In this document: in pieces, positions 26,092 through 36,280 of the stretch
How positions within the stretch are numbered: the stretch's first letter is position 1
Layout: every line of letters starts with the position of its first letter
Assembly (NCBI RefSeq): GCF_951230135.1
Contig: NZ_CATNVC010000018.1
Location: 1 to 38,901 of the forward strand
Direction: 5' to 3'
Length of the DNA: 38,901 nucleotides
Origin: Butyricicoccus sp. Marseille-Q5471
Lineage (GTDB): Bacteria; Bacillota; Clostridia; Oscillospirales; Butyricicoccaceae
Notes under the pieces: model-generated
What the model saw: only the letters and a program-made list of their open reading frames with translations
What the model was told of the DNA's origin: nothing
Databases searched by the model: none
Made by a program: the position numbers and the translations under genes

Positions 26092-28692
26092 ATGGATAAC
26101 TTACTGATAAGGGAATACGGTAAAATCAAACGTCAAGAACTAAATACTAACCCATACAGCTGTCTTGATTCTGAAAAAATTGATATTAACCCACATCAGA
26201 TAGAAGCTTTTATGTTTGCACTTTCTGCTATTCGCACAGGGGGTGCGATTTTAGCGGATGAGGTTGGCCTTGGCAAAACAATTGAAGCAGGTCTTGTGTT
26301 GAAGTATTTATTGAAAAACGGTTACAAAAAAATATTGCTCATTATGCCAGCCAGTCTTAGAAAACAATGGCAAATAGAACTTGAAGAAAAGTTTTCTATT
26401 GATACAGTTATCATAGATAGTCAAAACTTTGACTCTTATTACGAATTTTCAAAGAGAGAACATGGTGTGTTAATCACTTCTTACAATTTTGCTGCAAAGA
26501 GAAGAGACCTTCTTTCTAAGATATCTTGGGATTTCATGGTCTTTGATGAAGCACACCGCTTGCGGAATATCCATAAAAATAGTAGCAAAACTGCAAATAA
26601 GATATATGATCTTTCAAAAGGTATTCCCAAGCTAATGCTGACAGCTACGCCAATGCAAAACACGTTGCTGGATATGTTCGGTTTAGTGCAGTTTATTGAT
26701 GATAAAATTTTTTTAGATAAGCGTGTTTTTAGCCAAAAGTATATTAAAAATCAAGACTACGCAGAACTCAAGATTATGCTTGAACCTGTTTTGCAAAGAA
26801 CACTTCGTAGCGAGGTTGCGGATTATCTTCAGTTTAAATCAAGAATAGGTATTAGTGTAGACTTCTCGCTTACTCCTATGGAGGCTATATTATATAAGCT
26901 TGTTAATGATTATCTAAAAAAAAATATATTGTATGCCATCCCCTCTTCAAACCGTAGCTTAATTACAATTGTAATTCGTAAGTTATTAGCATCTTCCAGT
27001 TCTGCTGTTGTAAATACATTTGAGGTTTTAAAAGAGCGTTTGCAGAAGCTGAAAGAAACTACAAGAACGGAATCAGTAGATAAGAGTCTTGATTATTTCT
27101 TTGATTTTTTGGATGATGATTTTGATGAAGAAGAAGCAGAAACAGAAGAGACAGTAGAACTTTATGACAGAGATAAGGTTAATGAATTTATCCAGCATGA
27201 AATAGATGAGGTTGATGAAATTATAACAGTTGCGAATAAAATAAAAACCAACGCAAAGTTGAATGCTTTGAAAAAGGCAGTACAGATTGCATTTAGCAGA
27301 CAAAGAAAAATGGGCATCAGTGAAAAGGTTGTTGTGTTTACAGAATCTGTTAGAACCCAAAGTTACTTATTTGAAGAACTATCTGTATTAGGGTATGATG
27401 ACTCTATGCTCATGTTTAACGGCAATATGTCTGATAACAAGACGAAAGAAATATATCGCGCATGGAAATCGAAAAACTACGGTAAAGATTTAGGCAGCCG
27501 AAGTGTTGAAATTAAAAATGCTATTGTGGAGACTTTTAAGAACGATTATAGAATCCTGTTGGTTACTGATTCTGGTTCAGAAGGTTTGAATTTGCAATTT
27601 TGCAATACTGTAATCAACTATGACTTGCCCTGGAATCCACAGCGAATTGAGCAAAGAATCGGCAGATGTCATCGGTACGGGCAAAAAAATGATGTAGTTG
27701 TAATTAATCTTCTCAATACAGAAAACGTAGCGGACAGACGAGTCTATGAGATTTTATCCCAGAAGTTTGAACTATTCCAAGGTGTATTCGGTGCTTCGGA
27801 TAAGGCAATCGGTCTTTTGGAAAGTGGGGAGAACTTTGAAAAACGTGTTCTACAGATATACCAGCAATGCAAAAATCCAACTGAATTCAATAAGGAATTT
27901 AAAATTTTGGAAAAAGAGCTGGAAAGAAAACGTAATGCGAAATTTCGGGAACTAAAAAACTTGATATCAAAGGCATCAGAAGAAGCACACAAACAAGAAT
28001 TGCAGGAAATTTTTGTTGAAGTCAACCGCTATTTTGAGGATAAAACATTTTGGACAAGCATTCCAAATGATATCTCGATTGCACAATATCCCATTGCTTA
28101 TAAAACGAATAATATAGGCATAAATGATGAGGTACGGCATGGACATATAATCATTGGAGGATTCTATAACAAGCAAGAGTTGTTATTTCCAATATTGGAA
28201 GTGCTTGATCTTAACAATAACCGTGTTTTATTAACGGAGGGTGATGTCATTCAGATGCTATCATCCTTAAGTGACGAGGATTTAGAGAAACAGGATCTCG
28301 ATCAAAGCCTTGTGGTGGAATTCAGTAATGCTATTTTTGATGAAAAATTACGGAAATATCAAAATAGTTACCAAAAGCTTGTTTTGAGGAACAATATAAA
28401 AATAGATAACTGGGTTGCACTTCGTTGCGATGGATATAACTTGCAAATAAATGAATTTAAAACAAAACTGGATGAACTGAACTCTGTATACATAGAAGAA
28501 AAGAATTTTAAGGCGAAGATTGAAATTAAAAAACAAATGGAGCAACTTAAGCAAAAGCAGGGTGAGATGAGCTTTAGTTTCCATGAATTCACAGCAGAGG
28601 TGCAAGCTGAAGCTACAGAAATGAAGCTGGCGTTTGAAAAACAGTTCGCCATAGAACCAATGCTTATAGCAAAAATAGTGGTACAATTTTGA
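26092..28692 (+). CDS. drmD: SNF2-family helicase (DrmD-like)
   Basis: An 866-aa RapA/SNF2-type ATPase. ILADEVGLGKTIEAG (Walker A, about residues 54-68), FDEAHRLRN (about 152-160), LTATPMQN (motif III), GLNLQFCNTVINYDLPWNP and RIGRCHRYGQ (motif VI, about 522-531) are all intact. An Asp/Glu-rich insertion (about 340-365) and a coiled-coil C-terminal half (EEKNFKAKIEIKKQMEQLKQ) follow. SNF2 proteins translocate along DNA. DrmD is the class 1 DISARM signature helicase, and the context supports that assignment. A stand-alone RapA-like helicase attached to the type III pair is the alternative. The gap to the methylase is 14 nt. Confidence 0.8.
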   Translation: MDNLLIREYGKIKRQELNTNPYSCLDSEKIDINPHQIEAFMFALSAIRTGGAILADEVGLGKTIEAGLVLKYLLKNGYKKILLIMPASLRKQWQIELEEKFSIDTVIIDSQNFDSYYEFSKREHGVLITSYNFAAKRRDLLSKISWDFMVFDEAHRLRNIHKNSSKTANKIYDLSKGIPKLMLTATPMQNTLLDMFGLVQFIDDKIFLDKRVFSQKYIKNQDYAELKIMLEPVLQRTLRSEVADYLQFKSRIGISVDFSLTPMEAILYKLVNDYLKKNILYAIPSSNRSLITIVIRKLLASSSSAVVNTFEVLKERLQKLKETTRTESVDKSLDYFFDFLDDDFDEEEAETEETVELYDRDKVNEFIQHEIDEVDEIITVANKIKTNAKLNALKKAVQIAFSRQRKMGISEKVVVFTESVRTQSYLFEELSVLGYDDSMLMFNGNMSDNKTKEIYRAWKSKNYGKDLGSRSVEIKNAIVETFKNDYRILLVTDSGSEGLNLQFCNTVINYDLPWNPQRIEQRIGRCHRYGQKNDVVVINLLNTENVADRRVYEILSQKFELFQGVFGASDKAIGLLESGENFEKRVLQIYQQCKNPTEFNKEFKILEKELERKRNAKFRELKNLISKASEEAHKQELQEIFVEVNRYFEDKTFWTSIPNDISIAQYPIAYKTNNIGINDEVRHGHIIIGGFYNKQELLFPILEVLDLNNNRVLLTEGDVIQMLSSLSDEDLEKQDLDQSLVVEFSNAIFDEKLRKYQNSYQKLVLRNNIKIDNWVALRCDGYNLQINEFKTKLDELNSVYIEEKNFKAKIEIKKQMEQLKQKQGEMSFSFHEFTAEVQAEATEMKLAFEKQFAIEPMLIAKIVVQF

Positions 28693-28702
28693 GGAGGACA
28701 AT

Positions 28703-30250
28703 ATGCAGAAAAAAGGAAGGCTGGAGTTGACTTGGGTCGGAAAATACGACGAAGAAAAGCTGGAACCAAGAATTCTGGTTGAAGATAAGACAAAATCATA
28801 CGGTGACACTAATACTGAAAATATGCTTATCCACGGGGATAATTTGTTATCATTAAAAGCACTTGAACAAGATTTCGAAGATAAAATCCAATGTATTTTT
28901 ATAGACCCTCCCTATAATACAGGAAGTGCCTTTGAACAGTATGATGATGGTGTGGAGCATTCGATTTGGTTATGTATGATGTATTCTCGCTTAGAAATCA
29001 TGAAAACACTATTAAGCCAAAAAGGTTCTATTTGGATTTCAATAGATGACAACGAGTGTCATTATCTAAAAGTTATGTGTGATGAAATATTTGGTCGCAA
29101 AAATTTCTTAGGAACGATTATTTGGGAAAAATCAGACAGTCCAAGAATGGACGCTAAAATTTTTTCATCTAGACATGATAGTATTTTAGTATATGCTAAA
29201 GATGTTAATTCCGTAAAAATTAATAAAATTATTATTGAAGATGAAGCTTCATTAAAACATTATAACAAAACAGACAAAGCTGGAAAGAAGTATTATCTGA
29301 AGCCTTTAAGAGCGATTGGACCAGAGAGCACACGAGAGGCTAGACCAACGTTATATTATGGGATTATTGCACCTGACGGAACAGAAGTGTTTCCTAAAGC
29401 TCCTGATGGTTCAGATGGCAGATGGAGATGGAGCAAGGAAAGAGTAGAGCGAGATATTGATAAAATTGAGTGGATAAAGGGAAAAAAAGGTTGGTCTGCA
29501 AATTATAAGATTTATGCTGAGGCTAATCCTACAAAGCCCCCAGAGACAATATGGACCCATGGAGAATGTGGGAGCAATAGAATTTCCAAATTAGAAGTAA
29601 GAGACTTTGTAATAGATGGTGAAAGACCATTTGATACTCCTAAACCAGAGAAATTAATTCAACGAATTCTTTCAATAGGTAGTGATGAAGGGGAACTGGT
29701 GCTCGACTCGTTTTTGGGGTCTGCAACCACAAGTGCTGTAGCTCATAAAATGAATCGCAAATGGATAGGAATTGAACTAGGTGAACATTGTTATACGCAC
29801 TGTATTCCAAGAATGCAAAGAGTTGTTGATGGTGAACAGGGCGGAATTTCTCAAAATGTAAATTGGCAAGGCGGTGGCGGCTTCAAATTCTATGAACTTG
29901 CAGAACCATTGCTAGTTAAAAACAAAGTTCTCCCTATTTATCAGCTGAATTCATGTTACACCTTTGACATGGTGGTGGAAGCAATCTGTAAAATTGAGGG
30001 CTTCAAATACAGTCCCATCGGTGAATTCCACGGATTCTCTTCCGAAAATAGATTTATCCATGTTACCACAGAGTTTGTAAACAGTAAGTACATTATGTCT
30101 CTTATGAAATCTTTGGGAGAAAATCAATCACTGCTGATTTACTGCACAAAGCTACAGAGGGATATGAATATCCCAGATAATATAGAAGTGAAAAAAATAC
30201 CTAAGGATTTACTGAAAAAATGTAATTTTAAAAGTGAGGTGGAACAATGA
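28703..30250 (+). CDS. mod: Type III restriction-modification Mod subunit (adenine methylase)
   Basis: A 515-aa beta-class amino-methyltransferase with motif IV first: IFIDPPYNTG near residues 65-74, and motif I late as VLDSFLGSATTSAVA near 333-347. This order is typical of Mod proteins. A region of about 200 residues between them carries the target-recognition function. The C-terminal part (from about 375) has the Mod-type tail. GAGGAGGA precedes the ATG. The stop overlaps the Res start by 4 nt (ATGA). Mod both recognises DNA for Res and protects host sites. In this operon it occupies the position of the class 1 DISARM methylase DrmMI, but it belongs to the Mod family. Confidence 0.86.
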   Translation: MQKKGRLELTWVGKYDEEKLEPRILVEDKTKSYGDTNTENMLIHGDNLLSLKALEQDFEDKIQCIFIDPPYNTGSAFEQYDDGVEHSIWLCMMYSRLEIMKTLLSQKGSIWISIDDNECHYLKVMCDEIFGRKNFLGTIIWEKSDSPRMDAKIFSSRHDSILVYAKDVNSVKINKIIIEDEASLKHYNKTDKAGKKYYLKPLRAIGPESTREARPTLYYGIIAPDGTEVFPKAPDGSDGRWRWSKERVERDIDKIEWIKGKKGWSANYKIYAEANPTKPPETIWTHGECGSNRISKLEVRDFVIDGERPFDTPKPEKLIQRILSIGSDEGELVLDSFLGSATTSAVAHKMNRKWIGIELGEHCYTHCIPRMQRVVDGEQGGISQNVNWQGGGGFKFYELAEPLLVKNKVLPIYQLNSCYTFDMVVEAICKIEGFKYSPIGEFHGFSSENRFIHVTTEFVNSKYIMSLMKSLGENQSLLIYCTKLQRDMNIPDNIEVKKIPKDLLKKCNFKSEVEQ

Positions 30251-32919
30251 GCGTTATCAGTAAAATAAATTGGGCAATGAGTCTGCGTGAACCACAGTTT
30301 GAGGCCTTGCAGTACTTTGATGCTATCAGTTCCAACCTTGACTATAAAACAACCACAAGAGAAAACGCAGAAAAGCTTGCTAACGAAAATTGCGAAAATA
30401 AAAAAGATATTAAGGTGGATAGAGAGTTCCATTTTCCTTCTTTTTGCTTTGATATGACCACAGGGATTGGTAAAACGCGGTTAATGGGTGCAACTATATA
30501 TTACCTGTACAAAACTAAGGGGTACAAGCACTTTTTTATTCTTACTCCAGGCAATACGATTTATGATAAGCTGAGAAAAGAAACTGTCCCCAGCCATCCG
30601 AAATATATGTTTAAAGGCTTAGAGGCCGAAATGGGTAGACCGAAAGTTTATGATGGCGAGAATTATTTATCCTATCCGGTAAAATATGAGCAGGGTGAGA
30701 TCGTATTAGAAAGGACTTCTGAAATTCAGTTGTTTATTTTTAATATTGGTAAGATTTTTACTCGTGGTGATGTGAATTTTAAATTTCACGATTTTAATGA
30801 GAACTTGGGCGGATCTTTTGCAGATGTGTTAAAAAATTTTGACGACCTTGTTATTTGTATGGACGAGGCACATCGCTATTATGCACCTGCATCTATGAAA
30901 GCTATCGACTATCTGAATCCTATTTTGGGTTTAGAATTTACAGCTACGCCTAAAGACAGTAACAAAAACATTATATATCGTTATGATCTTGCCAAAGGTG
31001 CTGGGAAATATCTGAAAATTCCAGTCGTAATGGGCAGAACGAACACAGCAGGATATTCTGCAGATGACATTGAGGAAATGAAGCTAAAAGATGGTATCAA
31101 ACTACATGAACGCCGAAAAGCCGTGGTGTATAAGTATTGTGTGGATAACAATTTGGAGCAAGTAAAACCAATTGTGTTAGTTGCTTGTAAGGACACGACG
31201 CACGCAAAGAAAATACGAGAAAAAATTGATTCGGATTCTTTCTTCGGCGGCAGATATGTTGGTAAGGTTATTCAGATTGACTCCAGCACTGGAAGTGTTG
31301 AAACGGAGGAGAACATCCAAAAACTGCTTACCATTGAGGAAAACACGAATCCTATCGAAATTGTTTTACATGTTTATAAGTTAAAAGAAGGATGGGATGT
31401 AAACAATCTATTTACCATTATCCCATTAAATGCAGCAAAAAGTGATATTTTGGCATTGCAAACCATTGGTCGTGGGCTTCGTCTGCCTTTTGGACAGATT
31501 ACTGGTGTTGAGGAAGTGGATACTCTAGATATTGTTGCGCATGATCATTATCGTGAAATCATTGATGATATTAAGGATAATCCTATTTTCAGGAACAAAG
31601 ACCTTGATAAAGAGGATATTCCAGATACAACATTGGTAGAAATCAATATAAGCTTTGAAAATGAGCAGCTATCATTGGTTGATACCGCTATCCAAGAAAC
31701 AAAGGTTAAGTCTTTTCAAGATTTCAATGATGCACGGACAGTTGAAAGTATGTATAAGTCTTATTTGTCTGAGTATGCAAAGAAAATAACTGCTTCAAAT
31801 AGTACAAAAAGTACGCAAGGTCAATTATCACTCTTTGACCTTGGAACTACCATAAAGGCCGATACTGAAACGCAAACGAAGACATTGGGTGATTCAAGCA
31901 AAGTTACTGAGGCACCCGTATCTAATAAAACAAAAAAGACAATAACTCCTGCACTGAAAAAAGAGGAATTTGAGCAGAAGTTAAAACAGTTGTCGCAGGT
32001 TGCAATTTCAGTACCCAAAATCAGCATCAATTACAGTTCCACTATAACATTCAAGCCTATTAACGTTAAAAAAAATCATATGGAGTTTGATGTAGCGGCA
32101 TCTCAAATAGAAAGATATGACGTTATCAATGAAAGGCTTTTATCTGTCGTGGAAGCGGATGCGTTAATAGAAGATGAGCCGGAAAACGCTCTTGCCTGTA
32201 TGCTCCTTGAGGAGATACCTGAATTTAGTGCAGATGATGCGGAGTATATCCTTGATGTAGTAAATCAGTATATGTCGTTAATCGAGGGCGATTACGAGCA
32301 AAAGAAAAAGGTCATCAGAAGATATGCAACGGTCATTATCAATGATTTAAAGAAACAGATATATGCTGCAAAAGAGGAACACACCGAGTTTGTACATCAA
32401 GTTCAGAAAGACTTGATTTTATTTGGCAGATTTATTAAGAACATGAAAGTTGACGGCAGAGTTAATTTTAAGAAAGAAGTTGACGATAAAAAGAACATTC
32501 GCCAGTATCTGTTTGAAGGGTACAAAAAATCGTACTATCCAGAAAATTCTTTTGACAGCGATGATGAACGTAGATTTGCCGTAATTCTGGAAGATGACTC
32601 GGAAGTATTAAGGTTTATTAAGCCACCGTTAAATCAGCTTGGTCTTTTTTATAAGGCGGGCAAACAATATAATCCAGATTTCTTGGTAGAAACAAAAGAT
32701 ATGAAATATATGATCGAAGTCAAGGCTTCTAATCGCACTGCTGACGAAGATGTTCTTGAAAAGGCTTATGCTGCAATTAAGTGGTGTGAATGTGCCACAA
32801 GTGTCGATTCCGATTCAAAAGTTTGGCATTTTAGGCTGATACCCGGAGAGGATATTGTAATAGGTAGTTCATTTAAATATACGGCAGGTCGAGCTGTGGT
32901 AATAGAGGAGGAACTATAA
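30247..32919 (+). CDS. res: Type III restriction Res subunit (helicase plus nuclease) with clamp-binding motif
   Basis: An 890-aa SF2 translocase: MTTGIGKTRLMG (Walker A, about residues 68-79), ICMDEAHRYY (about 202-211), EFTATPKD (about 230) and QTIGRGLRLPFG (motif VI, about 405-416). The C-terminus carries a PD-(D/E)XK nuclease (NPDFLVETKDMKYMIEVKAS, about 808-828), so cleavage ability appears intact. In a low-complexity linker (about 515-570) lies QLSLFDL, which matches the bacterial sliding-clamp-binding consensus. It is translationally coupled to Mod. Two bases separate it from drmA, so the type III pair is embedded in the DISARM operon. Confidence 0.87.
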   Translation: MSVISKINWAMSLREPQFEALQYFDAISSNLDYKTTTRENAEKLANENCENKKDIKVDREFHFPSFCFDMTTGIGKTRLMGATIYYLYKTKGYKHFFILTPGNTIYDKLRKETVPSHPKYMFKGLEAEMGRPKVYDGENYLSYPVKYEQGEIVLERTSEIQLFIFNIGKIFTRGDVNFKFHDFNENLGGSFADVLKNFDDLVICMDEAHRYYAPASMKAIDYLNPILGLEFTATPKDSNKNIIYRYDLAKGAGKYLKIPVVMGRTNTAGYSADDIEEMKLKDGIKLHERRKAVVYKYCVDNNLEQVKPIVLVACKDTTHAKKIREKIDSDSFFGGRYVGKVIQIDSSTGSVETEENIQKLLTIEENTNPIEIVLHVYKLKEGWDVNNLFTIIPLNAAKSDILALQTIGRGLRLPFGQITGVEEVDTLDIVAHDHYREIIDDIKDNPIFRNKDLDKEDIPDTTLVEINISFENEQLSLVDTAIQETKVKSFQDFNDARTVESMYKSYLSEYAKKITASNSTKSTQGQLSLFDLGTTIKADTETQTKTLGDSSKVTEAPVSNKTKKTITPALKKEEFEQKLKQLSQVAISVPKISINYSSTITFKPINVKKNHMEFDVAASQIERYDVINERLLSVVEADALIEDEPENALACMLLEEIPEFSADDAEYILDVVNQYMSLIEGDYEQKKKVIRRYATVIINDLKKQIYAAKEEHTEFVHQVQKDLILFGRFIKNMKVDGRVNFKKEVDDKKNIRQYLFEGYKKSYYPENSFDSDDERRFAVILEDDSEVLRFIKPPLNQLGLFYKAGKQYNPDFLVETKDMKYMIEVKASNRTADEDVLEKAYAAIKWCECATSVDSDSKVWHFRLIPGEDIVIGSSFKYTAGRAVVIEEEL

Positions 32920-32920
32920 T

Positions 32921-35900
32921 ATGGTAGATGAATTGGCATTCAAATATGCAAAGGCAAGGGAAGAAATTCTTAAAGCGGTCCGTATGGATTTAATTGGACC
33001 CCAAGGCGAAAATGAAGAATTGGATGAAATGCCTACCAACAGCTATATTACGGGTATGCTATTTCCTTCTGACGCCGAAATGTCAGAAGACGAGAATTAC
33101 AATACGCAAAACTTTGAAACGGATTTCAAAGAGGACAACGATACAGGCACCATTATGGAAGATGTTGATCCGGATGACAACAAACCGAAGGGTGGATTCA
33201 AAAAGCAATCTTCCTTGGGCGTATCTTGCTATGTCAGTTCCGAAACTACAAAGCTAAATATAAACATTGCTTGGGGCAGATATGAAAAAGAGTCCGTAAA
33301 AGTGATGGCCATGGTTAAAGGCATAGAAAAAGAGGTAAATAAGACTCTGTATATTAGAGAACAAGAAAACGATACGCTTACCATTGATCTACAGTCGTTT
33401 GATAGGTTTACTAAAATCCCTCTCAACATAGATCCACACTTAGTTATTCATATTATTAAGGTAAACTTGGAAAATCATAACACTATGCTTTCCGTATATC
33501 TGTATAACCAACGTCCAAATGGCGATAACGAAAAAGAATATGAGAAAGTTCTTTATCAAGTTGAAATGACGCTATATGATAACAAGCAATCCCCTGTTTT
33601 TCTGCCTGAACACAAATGCAGAAAACTTGAATTAGAGGATGAGTATTATTACGAAAATCGAGCAGTGTATGCCAGAGGTCGCGGATGTGCTGCAACATGG
33701 GAGAAGACAACGGATTCAGAAAATGCAATTGTGATAAAGAGTGTGTTTATTCCAGACTATGAAATTAACGGAGTTAGCCCTAATATACCTGATTTTAATA
33801 AAAACATGTTTTCGATGCGCTTTATGTCATTATCAAAAAACAGGGCAGCAACGATTGAACGTCTTTCTATCCTTTCTAATCTGTATAAAAAATGGATTGG
33901 AGATCTGAATGATAGTTCTCATATGGAAAACTCATCTTTTATACCCAAAGGACAGAAAATTATAGCAGAATGCCAAACCGCACAGCAAAGAATTCAAAGA
34001 GGCATAAACTTGCTTGCCACCAATGATAATGCTTTTGAGGCGTTTTGCTTTATGAATCAAGCAATGTATATGCAAAGAAGCATTTCTATGTTTGGGAAGA
34101 AGAACAGTCAAGGTATATCTTGCAGCTTAAGCGATTTTACGAAAGAAGATCACAGTGAATGGCGTCCTTTCCAGATTGCATTTGTCCTTTTGAATTTGTA
34201 TGGTTGTATTGAGCCAACCTCCGATGAAAGAAAAAATGTAGATTTGTTATATTTCCCTACGGGAGGCGGCAAAACAGAAGCTTACCTAGGATTGATTGCA
34301 TTTGTTATAGGATATCGTAGGCTGACCGCATCAATGTGCGATGAATATGAAAAAGATGGCGGCGTAACAGTGTTTTTGAGGTATACCTTAAGACTTTTGA
34401 CCACTCAGCAGCGCGACCGTTTAATGAAGCTGATTGTTGCGGCGGAAATGCTCCGAGAAAAACACCCGGAATTGTATGGTAAAAGCAAAATTTCCATCGG
34501 GTTCTGGGTTGGTGGTGGCGTTACACCTAATAATTTCAGCGATTATGATGACCGTGAGAAACGGAAAGACTTCATGCGAAAAGTATCAAAGCAAGTAATT
34601 GTATGCCCTTGCTGTGGGAAAACTATTGAGCAATCCGATTACGAAGTGGATTCTAAGTTACAGACTGTAAAAATTACGTGTTCTAACAACAAATGCTATT
34701 TTTACAAGCATAACAACCATACACTACCTGTATATCTTGTTGACAGTGAAATCTATAGAAAGTGTCCTACTGTAATCATTTCTACTGTTGATAAATTTGC
34801 AAGATTGCCATGGGATGAGAAAACGGGATTACTTTTTGGAAATTCGGACAGGTATTGTGCCAGATGCGGATATATTGCTAAGGGAGAAGAACACAAAAGC
34901 CGACATAATAAGACGGCTGACCTCCCAAGAGTTGATGTTGTTGATGTTAAACCGTTCTATCCTCCAGAACTGATTATTCAAGATGAGTTGCACTTAATTA
35001 CAGGACCACTAGGGACTATTTATGGTGGTTATGAAAATATTGTTGAAGAATTATGCGCCATAACTCAAGGCAATAAAAAAACTTTGCCAAAGTATATTGT
35101 CTCTACGGCAACAATCAAAAATGCCGGGGAACAAATAAGGTGTTTGTATGGTAGAAATTGTTATAGCCAATTTCCACCGAGTGGATTTGATATTCGGGAT
35201 TCGTATTTTATCAAGGAAATTCCCCTTGAGGACAAACCTTTTAGAAAGTATGTTGGCATTTGTGGTAATGGGCAATCAGTGAAGACCACATTACTTCGCA
35301 CCTACTCTATTATTCTTGAAACAGTGTTTAATTTATCTAGACAGGAAGAATACAAGGATTTCATTGATCCTTATTATACCTTAATTGGCTATTTTAATAG
35401 CATCAGAGAACTTGGCGGTGCAGTACGTTTGCTTGAGGACGATATTAAGAGCCGAATAGAACGGTTACAGAAAAAGTATGGACATGAAATGCAAAGATAC
35501 CTTAAGAGAACCAAGGAAATTACATCTCGAATTCAGTCCTATGAAATTGCAAAAATACTGGAAGAATTGACAACGCCATACGACAATAATAAAGCGGATA
35601 ACAAGCAGGATTGTTATGATGTAGTTATCGCAACAAATATGATTGCGGTAGGAATGGACGTTGACAGATTAGGTTTGATGACGGTCGTTGGCCAACCAAA
35701 ACAAAACGCTGAATACATTCAGGCAACAAGCCGAGTAGGACGTAGTTTCCCAGGCATCGTATTCACGGTATACAATCCATACAGGCCACGAGACTTGTCT
35801 CACTATGAAAATTTTGAAGGTTTCCATTCGCAATTGTATCGTTATGTAGAAGGCACAACTGCAACACCTTTCTCTGCAAGAGCAAGAGATCGCGTGCTTC

Positions 35901-36280
35901 ATGCAATTGTTGTGGCTTTGTTAAGGCTGCAAAATGAACAAATGGCCCCTAACACAGGTGCTAATGAAATTGGGAATATTTCGGAATCCACTTTGAAGCA
36001 AGTCAAAGCGGAAATATTAAGCAGAGTTAAGATCGTTGCGCATAAGGCGTATTACGATGTGGAAAAGGAAATCGACCTGTTCATTGAAGACTGGAAAACA
36101 CTGAGTACCGAAGAAAAGACACTTACATATTTTACAAGTGATGTAGGCTTAGAGCGATTCAATCGTTTGCTGAATTATTATGATAAATTCTGCACCCCAA
36201 AGGAGAAGCCAACACTTAACTCAATGCGTGAAGTCGAGCGGGCATCCACCATATATTATTTTAACGAGGAGGATAACTAA
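32921..36280 (+). CDS. drmA: DISARM helicase DrmA
   Basis: A 1119-aa SF2 helicase, core component of all DISARM systems. FPTGGGKTEAYLG (Walker A, about residues 444-456), IIQDELHLITGPLG (motif II as DELH, about 684-697), ATNMIAVGMDVDRLG (motif V) and QATSRVGRS (motif VI, about 932-940). Cysteine clusters between motifs (CPCC...C...C about 563-590, YCARCG about 644) look like zinc ribbons. The N-terminal 400 residues are acidic and specific to the family. DrmA binds and translocates on DNA; known DISARM work places it in a complex with DrmB. GAGGAGG precedes the ATG, and drmB follows without a gap. Confidence 0.9.
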   Translation: MVDELAFKYAKAREEILKAVRMDLIGPQGENEELDEMPTNSYITGMLFPSDAEMSEDENYNTQNFETDFKEDNDTGTIMEDVDPDDNKPKGGFKKQSSLGVSCYVSSETTKLNINIAWGRYEKESVKVMAMVKGIEKEVNKTLYIREQENDTLTIDLQSFDRFTKIPLNIDPHLVIHIIKVNLENHNTMLSVYLYNQRPNGDNEKEYEKVLYQVEMTLYDNKQSPVFLPEHKCRKLELEDEYYYENRAVYARGRGCAATWEKTTDSENAIVIKSVFIPDYEINGVSPNIPDFNKNMFSMRFMSLSKNRAATIERLSILSNLYKKWIGDLNDSSHMENSSFIPKGQKIIAECQTAQQRIQRGINLLATNDNAFEAFCFMNQAMYMQRSISMFGKKNSQGISCSLSDFTKEDHSEWRPFQIAFVLLNLYGCIEPTSDERKNVDLLYFPTGGGKTEAYLGLIAFVIGYRRLTASMCDEYEKDGGVTVFLRYTLRLLTTQQRDRLMKLIVAAEMLREKHPELYGKSKISIGFWVGGGVTPNNFSDYDDREKRKDFMRKVSKQVIVCPCCGKTIEQSDYEVDSKLQTVKITCSNNKCYFYKHNNHTLPVYLVDSEIYRKCPTVIISTVDKFARLPWDEKTGLLFGNSDRYCARCGYIAKGEEHKSRHNKTADLPRVDVVDVKPFYPPELIIQDELHLITGPLGTIYGGYENIVEELCAITQGNKKTLPKYIVSTATIKNAGEQIRCLYGRNCYSQFPPSGFDIRDSYFIKEIPLEDKPFRKYVGICGNGQSVKTTLLRTYSIILETVFNLSRQEEYKDFIDPYYTLIGYFNSIRELGGAVRLLEDDIKSRIERLQKKYGHEMQRYLKRTKEITSRIQSYEIAKILEELTTPYDNNKADNKQDCYDVVIATNMIAVGMDVDRLGLMTVVGQPKQNAEYIQATSRVGRSFPGIVFTVYNPYRPRDLSHYENFEGFHSQLYRYVEGTTATPFSARARDRVLHAIVVALLRLQNEQMAPNTGANEIGNISESTLKQVKAEILSRVKIVAHKAYYDVEKEIDLFIEDWKTLSTEEKTLTYFTSDVGLERFNRLLNYYDKFCTPKEKPTLNSMREVERASTIYYFNEEDN

